A stretch of DNA of 9,113 nt, taken from assembly GCA_023254015.1 (NCBI GenBank), contig JALQYS010000611.1:1-9113 (forward strand). Reading direction: 5' to 3'. This DNA is from Paracoccaceae bacterium. GTDB lineage: Bacteria; Pseudomonadota; Alphaproteobacteria; Rhodobacterales; Rhodobacteraceae. Shown here in pieces: positions 5,264-9,113 of this stretch. Position 1 is the first letter of the stretch. Each line of letters starts with the position of its first letter. A program made the translations under genes and the position numbers. Under the pieces are notes generated by a model that had not been told where the DNA came from, did not search any database, and saw nothing but the letters and a program-made list of their open reading frames with translations.

Positions 5264-6297
5264 AATTCTCGCTTTTTGTCCATATGGAGCGGGTCAGCCC
5301 GGCGGATGAGGAACCGCGCCTGTATCAGGAAATGCTGGAACTGTGCCGCATGGCCGACGAAGGCGGCATGCACGCGATCTGGACCGGCGAACACCACGGG
5401 ATGAGCTTTACCATCGCGCCGAACCCCTTCCTGAACCTTGTCGATCTGGCCCGGCGGACGAAAAACGTGCGCCTTGGCACCGGTACGGTCATTGCCCCCT
5501 TCTGGCACCCGATCAAGCTGGCCGGCGAGGCTGCGATGGCCGATATCATCATGGATGGCCGGCTGGACCTTGGCATCGCGCGCGGGGCCTACTCCTTTGA
5601 ATATGAACGCGTTTTGCCGGGCCTTGACGCCTGGAACGCAGGCGGACGCATGCGCGAGCTGATCCCGGCAATCAAGGGGCTTTGGGAGGGTGATTACAGC
5701 CACGACGGCCAGTATTGGCAGTTTCCGAAAACCACATCGGCCCCGAAACCGCTGCAACAACCGCACCCGCCGATCTGGGTCGCCGCGCGCGATCCCAACA
5801 GCCATGATTTCGCCGTGTCGCAAGGCTGCAACGTGCAGGTGACGCCGCTGCACCAGCCCCATGAAGAGGTGGTCAGCCTGATGGACCGCTTCAACACCGC
5901 CTGCGCGGCCCACCCGCAGGTGGAACGCCCCAAGATCATGATCCTGCAACACGGTTACGTCGCCAAGGACGCCGCCGATGCCGACAGGGCGGCAGAAGAA
6001 CTGAACGCCTTCTACTGCTATTTCGGCGCCTGGTTCCTGAACAAGCGGCCGATCACGCAGGGCCTGATCGAACCGCTTACCCCCGAAGAAATCGCCGCCC
6101 ACCCCTTCTATTCACCCAAGGTCATGCGCGAGAACCTGTTGATCGGCGAAGTGCCCGAGGTGATCGAGAAACTGCAGAAGATCGAGGCGCTTGGCTATGA
6201 CGAATTCTCACTGTGGATCGATTCCGGCCAAAGCTTTGCGCGCAAACGCGACAGCCTGAAGCGGTTCATTGAAAACGTCATGCCAGCCTTTGCCTGA
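5260..6297 (+). CDS. LLM-class (bacterial luciferase-like) flavin-dependent monooxygenase
   Basis: This 345-residue protein has a TIM-barrel fold of the luciferase-like superfamily. It uses FMNH2 and O2 to insert oxygen into an organic substrate. The N-terminus MKFSLFVHMER starts the first strand. IWTGEHHG (41-47) is the luciferase-like EHH motif. RLGTGTVIAPFWHPIKLAGEAAMADIIMDGRLDLGIARG covers the typical flavin/phosphate and substrate region. HPPIWVAARDP and GYDEFSLWID are the usual C-terminal strands. The gene overlaps the flavin reductase by 4 bp and has its own AAGGGA before ATG 5260, so this is a two-component monooxygenase. Relatives include alkanal, alkanesulfonate, NTA/EDTA and ring-cleaving enzymes. 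This one does not resemble RutA or SsuD closely by eye. The substrate is unknown. Confidence 0.92.
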   Translation: MKFSLFVHMERVSPADEEPRLYQEMLELCRMADEGGMHAIWTGEHHGMSFTIAPNPFLNLVDLARRTKNVRLGTGTVIAPFWHPIKLAGEAAMADIIMDGRLDLGIARGAYSFEYERVLPGLDAWNAGGRMRELIPAIKGLWEGDYSHDGQYWQFPKTTSAPKPLQQPHPPIWVAARDPNSHDFAVSQGCNVQVTPLHQPHEEVVSLMDRFNTACAAHPQVERPKIMILQHGYVAKDAADADRAAEELNAFYCYFGAWFLNKRPITQGLIEPLTPEEIAAHPFYSPKVMRENLLIGEVPEVIEKLQKIEALGYDEFSLWIDSGQSFARKRDSLKRFIENVMPAFA

Positions 6298-6305
6298 GGG
6301 ATCAG

Positions 6306-7769
6306 ATGGACCGCTTCCAGCACTATATCGACGGCCGGTTCGAGGATGGCACCGCGCATTTCCCCAGCCTTGACCCGGCGACGGGCGAACCCTGGGCCGA
6401 AATGCCCATGGCTGGCGCGGCCGATGTGCACCGTGCCGTGGAAGCGGCCCATCGCGCCTTTCTCGGTCCTGCATGGTCGGGCCTCACGGCCTCGGCCCGT
6501 GGAAAGCTGCTGTTCAAGCTGGCCGATCTGGTGCAGGCCGCCGCACCCCGTCTGGCCGCGCTTGAGACGCGTGATACCGGCAAGATCATCCGGGAAACCA
6601 GCGCCCAGATCGCCTATGTGGCCGAGTATTACCGCTATTACGCGGGCCTTGCCGACAAGATCGAAGGCGCGCATCTGCCGATCGACAAGCCCGACATGGA
6701 GGTCTGGCTGCGGCGCGAGCCGGTGGGCGTGGTGGCAGCCATCGTGCCCTGGAACAGCCAGCTTTTCCTATCGGCGGTCAAGCTTGGCCCGGCGCTGGCG
6801 GCAGGCTGCACCGTGGTTCTGAAGGCCAGCGAGGACGGCCCCGCGCCGCTGCTGGAATTTGCGAAACTGGTGCACGAGGCCGGTTTTCCGCCCGGCGTGG
6901 TCAATGTGTTGACCGGCGGGCCAGAGGCGGGGCAGGCCCTGACAACGCATCCGAAAGTTGCCCATATCGCCTTTACCGGGGGGCCCGAAACCGCACGGCA
7001 CATCGTGCGGGCCAGCGCCGAGAACCTGTCGAAGACCTCGCTGGAACTGGGCGGCAAGTCGCCTTTCATCGTGTTCGAGGATGCCGATCTGGACAGTGCG
7101 GCCAATGCGCAGGTCGCCGGGATCTTTGCCGCCACCGGGCAAAGCTGCGTGGCCGGGTCGCGGCATCTGGTGCAGCGGTCGGTGAAGGAGCAGATGCTGG
7201 CCCGGCTGACCGAAAAGGCCAAAGCGGTTGCCATCGGTGCGCCCGACCGGATGGAGACCGAAATCGGCCCGCTGTGCACAAGGCGGCAGCGCGACCGGAT
7301 TCAGTCGCTGGTCGATGCCTCGGTTGCCGCCGGGGCGCGTCTGGTCACCGGGGGCGTCACACCCGAAGGCCCCGGATTTTACTATCCGCCCACCATCCTT
7401 GACTGTTCCGAGGCACCGGATGCCCCCGTGCTGCGGCAAGAGTGTTTCGGCCCGGTGCTGGCGGTTACCGCCTTTGACACCGAGGATCAGGCCTTGGCGA
7501 TGGCCAATGACACCGCCTATGGGCTGGCTTCCGGCGTCTTTACCCGGTCCTTGACCCGCGCCCACCGGATGATCCGGGGGATTCGGGCGGGAATTGTCTG
7601 GGTCAACACCTATCGCGCGGTATCACCCATCGCGCCTTTTGGCGGGCATGGCCTGTCGGGGCATGGGCGCGAGGGCGGGATGGCGGCGGCGCTGGACTAT
7701 ACCACGGTCAAGACCGTCTGGCTGCGGACGTCGGACGATCCGATTCCCGATCCGTTCGTGATGCGTTAG
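6306..7769 (+). CDS. NAD(P)-dependent aldehyde dehydrogenase
   Basis: This 487-residue protein of the ALDH superfamily oxidises an aldehyde to a carboxylate in the cytoplasm. Visible residues and motifs are VPWNSQL with Asn150 (oxyanion hole), FTGGPETA (Rossmann loop), LELGGKSP with general base Glu247, GQSCVAGSR with catalytic Cys281, and QECFGPV with Glu379. The C-terminal PFGGHGLSGHGREGG segment is typical of betaine/succinate-semialdehyde/hydroxymuconic-type ALDHs. Full length and all catalytic residues are intact. It starts 8 bp after the monooxygenase stop, with GAGGG (6296-6300) overlapping that stop, so it is co-transcribed as the last operon gene. The likely job is oxidising the aldehyde released after oxygenation and hydrolysis. 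Specificity cannot be assigned. Its stop overlaps the convergent yggS gene. Confidence 0.93.
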   Translation: MDRFQHYIDGRFEDGTAHFPSLDPATGEPWAEMPMAGAADVHRAVEAAHRAFLGPAWSGLTASARGKLLFKLADLVQAAAPRLAALETRDTGKIIRETSAQIAYVAEYYRYYAGLADKIEGAHLPIDKPDMEVWLRREPVGVVAAIVPWNSQLFLSAVKLGPALAAGCTVVLKASEDGPAPLLEFAKLVHEAGFPPGVVNVLTGGPEAGQALTTHPKVAHIAFTGGPETARHIVRASAENLSKTSLELGGKSPFIVFEDADLDSAANAQVAGIFAATGQSCVAGSRHLVQRSVKEQMLARLTEKAKAVAIGAPDRMETEIGPLCTRRQRDRIQSLVDASVAAGARLVTGGVTPEGPGFYYPPTILDCSEAPDAPVLRQECFGPVLAVTAFDTEDQALAMANDTAYGLASGVFTRSLTRAHRMIRGIRAGIVWVNTYRAVSPIAPFGGHGLSGHGREGGMAAALDYTTVKTVWLRTSDDPIPDPFVMR

Positions 7770-8419
7770 GCGTAGCTGCGCGCGCCGAAAATGGCGCTGC
7801 CCACCCGAACATGGGTGGCGCCATATGCGATAGCCGCCTCGAAATCGCTGCTCATGCCCATGGAAAGGCCGGTCAACCCATTGCGGGCGGCCATGCCGGA
7901 CAGCATCGCGAAATGCGGGGTCGGGTCCTGCCCTTCGGGAGGAATGCACATCAGACCTGCCGGGGCCAGATCCATCGCGCGGGCCCGGACGATGAAATCG
8001 TCCAGATCCGCCGGCAGGACGCCAGCCTTCTGCGGCTCTTCTCCGGTGTTGACCTGAACGAAAAGCTGGGGGCAATGCCCCCGCTCTTGTGCCAGCCGCG
8101 CCAGCTTTTCGGCCAGCGAGGGGCGGTCAACCGAATGAATCGCCTCGAACAGCTCCATCGCCAGCTTGGCCTTGTTGGTCTGCAAGGGGCCAATCATGTG
8201 CACGGCAACGCCGGGAAAGCGGGCGCGCAGATCGGGCCATTTGCCCTGGGCCTCTTGCACATAGTTTTCGCCGAACAGCCGGTGGCCCTCCTCCAGCACG
8301 GCCACCACCCGCTCCAGTGGCTGCACCTTGGACACGGCGATCAGCTGCACCGATCCGGGCGCGCGGCCATGCTTTGCCTCGGCGTCACGGATGCGGCGGG
8401 TAATCTCGGCAAGCGACAT
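7766..8419 (-). CDS. yggS: YggS-family pyridoxal 5'-phosphate-binding protein (PLP homeostasis)
   Basis: This 217-residue single-domain TIM-barrel protein matches the YggS/YBL036C/PROSC family, which binds PLP and buffers vitamin B6 and amino-acid pools without known catalysis. The PLP-linking lysine is K31 in LIAVSKVQP. Other family motifs are LFGENYVQEAQGKW, HMIGPLQTNKAK, FVQVNTGEEPQKAG, and the phosphate-binding LSMGMSSDFEAAIAYGATHVRVGSAIFG. Length is slightly under the usual 225-235 and complete. AAAGGAAG precedes the ATG at 8419 by about 8 nt. It is often next to proC or yggT elsewhere, but neither is here. The last 4 bp overlap the tail of the convergent aldehyde dehydrogenase gene. Its promoter must lie in the 77 bp between 8420 and the porin terminator. 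Confidence 0.95.
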   Translation of the reverse strand: MSLAEITRRIRDAEAKHGRAPGSVQLIAVSKVQPLERVVAVLEEGHRLFGENYVQEAQGKWPDLRARFPGVAVHMIGPLQTNKAKLAMELFEAIHSVDRPSLAEKLARLAQERGHCPQLFVQVNTGEEPQKAGVLPADLDDFIVRARAMDLAPAGLMCIPPEGQDPTPHFAMLSGMAARNGLTGLSMGMSSDFEAAIAYGATHVRVGSAIFGARSYA

Positions 8420-8496
8420 GGTGGTCTTCCTTTGGGCGTCACGTCGCGCGGCAGATGGCCATAAACCGGCAGGAAAGAAAAGCGCGCAACAAAAGA
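8420..8496 (-). promoter_or_regulatory. yggS leader and promoter region
   Basis: This 77-bp gap between the porin terminator and the yggS start holds the yggS ribosome-binding site (AAAGGAAG on the reverse strand). The pyrimidine-rich upstream part reads TTGCGC and TTTATG about 18 bp apart, a poor promoter match. Nothing else is visible. Confidence 0.3.
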
Positions 8497-8522
8497 AAAA
8501 GGCGGCCCAAAGGCCGCCTTTT
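8497..8522 (-). terminator. Rho-independent terminator of the porin gene
   Basis: GGCGGCC (8501-8507) and GGCCGCC (8512-8518) form a 7-bp GC stem with a CAAA/TTTG loop, extended by AAAA/TTTT. Read leftward, the stem is followed by TTTTTCTTTTG, a good U tract. It begins 22 nt past the porin stop and insulates yggS, which is transcribed in the same direction. Confidence 0.9.
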
Positions 8523-8531
8523 CCTTATGAG

Positions 8532-8561
8532 GTTTCGTTCAGATTAGAACGAGAACGAAAC
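8532..8561 (-). repeat. Inverted repeat bracketing the porin stop codon
   Basis: GTTTCGTTC (8532-8540) and GAACGAAAC (8553-8561) are perfect 9-bp complements separated by 12 nt that contain the porin stop (8544-8546). In mRNA this would form a stem across the last codons and the stop, just ahead of the terminator hairpin. Part of the sequence is fixed by the coded C-terminus (VSFSF). Confidence 0.5.
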
Positions 8562-9113
8562 GCCGAGGTCGGCACGGTTCACGTCCGATTCGGTGTGGGC
8601 GAAGCCACCAACGATCGAAGCGCCGCCGAGGTCGTAGGACACACCCAGACCGTAGGCGGTGTCGGTGCCAGCGGTGTCTTCGTCAGCGACGTAAGCCGAA
8701 ACGGTGGTCGCGCCGAAGGTGGCAGCGCCGTTCAGAGCGAACTTCTTGGTGCCGTTGTTGTCGGCATAGCCGAAGCCAACCGAGTAGTCGCCGAGCTTGC
8801 CGCCGACAGTCAGGATGGCCTTGTCTTCAGCGCCGCCAAGAGCGTTCGACTCTTGCAGACCGAGAGCGACGGTCCAGTCGTTCATGGTGTAGGCACCGTA
8901 AGCGGCAGCGCGCTTGACGCCGCTGTTCAGGCCGTTGGAGCTCAGGCCGCCAACGGAGTTGTCGGAGAACGACAGGTGACCGGTGAAGGCACCAGCGGTG
9001 TAGGTGACTTCAACGCCTTCAGCACCGTTGCCGGTCGACGAGTAAGCGTCCCAGCCCCAGTAGCCGTCGCCAGCGGTGTTGGTCACCAGACCGCCCCAGC
9101 CCAGGCCGGTCAG
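8544..9113 (-). CDS. Outer-membrane porin, alphaproteobacterial type (partial, N-terminus off the right edge)
   Basis: The visible 189 C-terminal residues run open to the window edge and begin LTGLGWGGLVTN. They show the alternating polar/hydrophobic strands and Gly/Asn/Asp/Ser-rich turns of a beta-barrel, for example VEVTYTAGAFTGHLSFSDN, WTVALGLQES, YSVGFGYADNNG and ASIVGGFAHTESD. The sequence ends ADLGVSFSF, with the terminal Phe recognised by the BAM assembly machinery. This fits the general porins of Rhodobacterales (about 300 residues as in Rhodobacter), trimeric channels for small hydrophilic solutes. No cysteines or transport-specific motifs are visible. The signal peptide and the constriction loop L3 probably lie outside the window. 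An intrinsic terminator follows the stop. Operon membership with yggS is unlikely. Confidence 0.88.
   Translation of the reverse strand: MTGLGWGGLVTNTAGDGYWGWDAYSSTGNGAEGVEVTYTAGAFTGHLSFSDNSVGGLSSNGLNSGVKRAAAYGAYTMNDWTVALGLQESNALGGAEDKAILTVGGKLGDYSVGFGYADNNGTKKFALNGAATFGATTVSAYVADEDTAGTDTAYGLGVSYDLGGASIVGGFAHTESDVNRADLGVSFSF

Noticed and set aside
6768..7565. Leftward open frame of 265 codons opposite the aldehyde dehydrogenase gene
   Set aside because: It is a shadow frame of an intact ALDH with all catalytic residues in place. No motif or start signal is visible.
2204..7769. Assignment of the operon as a true rut (pyrimidine degradation) operon
   Set aside because: The LLM protein does not resemble RutA by eye, and no RutB amidohydrolase, RutE or RutG transporter is present. 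A GntR rather than RutR (TetR) regulator is adjacent, and the ALDH is not part of rut. Only the logic is similar.
7811..8464. Rightward open frame of 217 codons opposite yggS
   Set aside because: yggS on the other strand is complete with its PLP lysine and phosphate-binding motifs. The rightward product is His/Gln/Gly-rich without recognisable features.

Overview
The window looks like chromosomal DNA of an alphaproteobacterium, most likely Rhodobacterales (Rhodobacter/Paracoccus-like). The reasons are high G+C, strongly GC-ending codons, an alphaproteobacterial-type porin ending in Phe, an AcuI-type acrylyl-CoA reductase and a short MtgA. This placement rests on gene content and style only. 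I see no rRNA, tRNA, CRISPR, insertion sequence or phage gene.

Left part (1-2203): the 5' portion of mtgA (peptidoglycan glycosyltransferase) runs leftward off the edge. It is divergent from an acuI/yhdH-type NADPH-dependent acrylyl-CoA reductase gene. A 433-bp stretch without a convincing gene (1771-2203) follows. It holds a striking series of inverted repeats, the last of which is placed to terminate the next leftward gene.

Centre (2204-7769): a leftward GntR/FCD-family regulator is divergent from a tight five-gene rightward operon: DUF1185 (AA_synth) protein, alpha/beta hydrolase, flavin reductase with an extra C-terminal Nudix-like domain, LLM-class (luciferase-like) flavin monooxygenase, and aldehyde dehydrogenase. 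The first four genes overlap head to tail and the last is 8 bp away. The regulator and operon share a 100-bp promoter region containing a near-perfect 20-bp palindrome with core TGGTATACCA, a good candidate operator. The simplest reading is an inducible catabolic module. The reductase would supply FMNH2 to the monooxygenase, which oxygenates an unknown substrate. The hydrolase would cleave the product, and the dehydrogenase would oxidise the released aldehyde to an acid. The set parallels the rut (pyrimidine ring-opening) operon in logic but is not rut. The substrate cannot be read from the sequence.

Right part (7766-9113): a leftward YggS-family PLP-binding protein gene overlaps the operon's last gene tail to tail by 4 bp. 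Upstream of it, also leftward, is the 3' part of an outer-membrane porin gene followed by a strong intrinsic terminator. The porin runs off the right edge.
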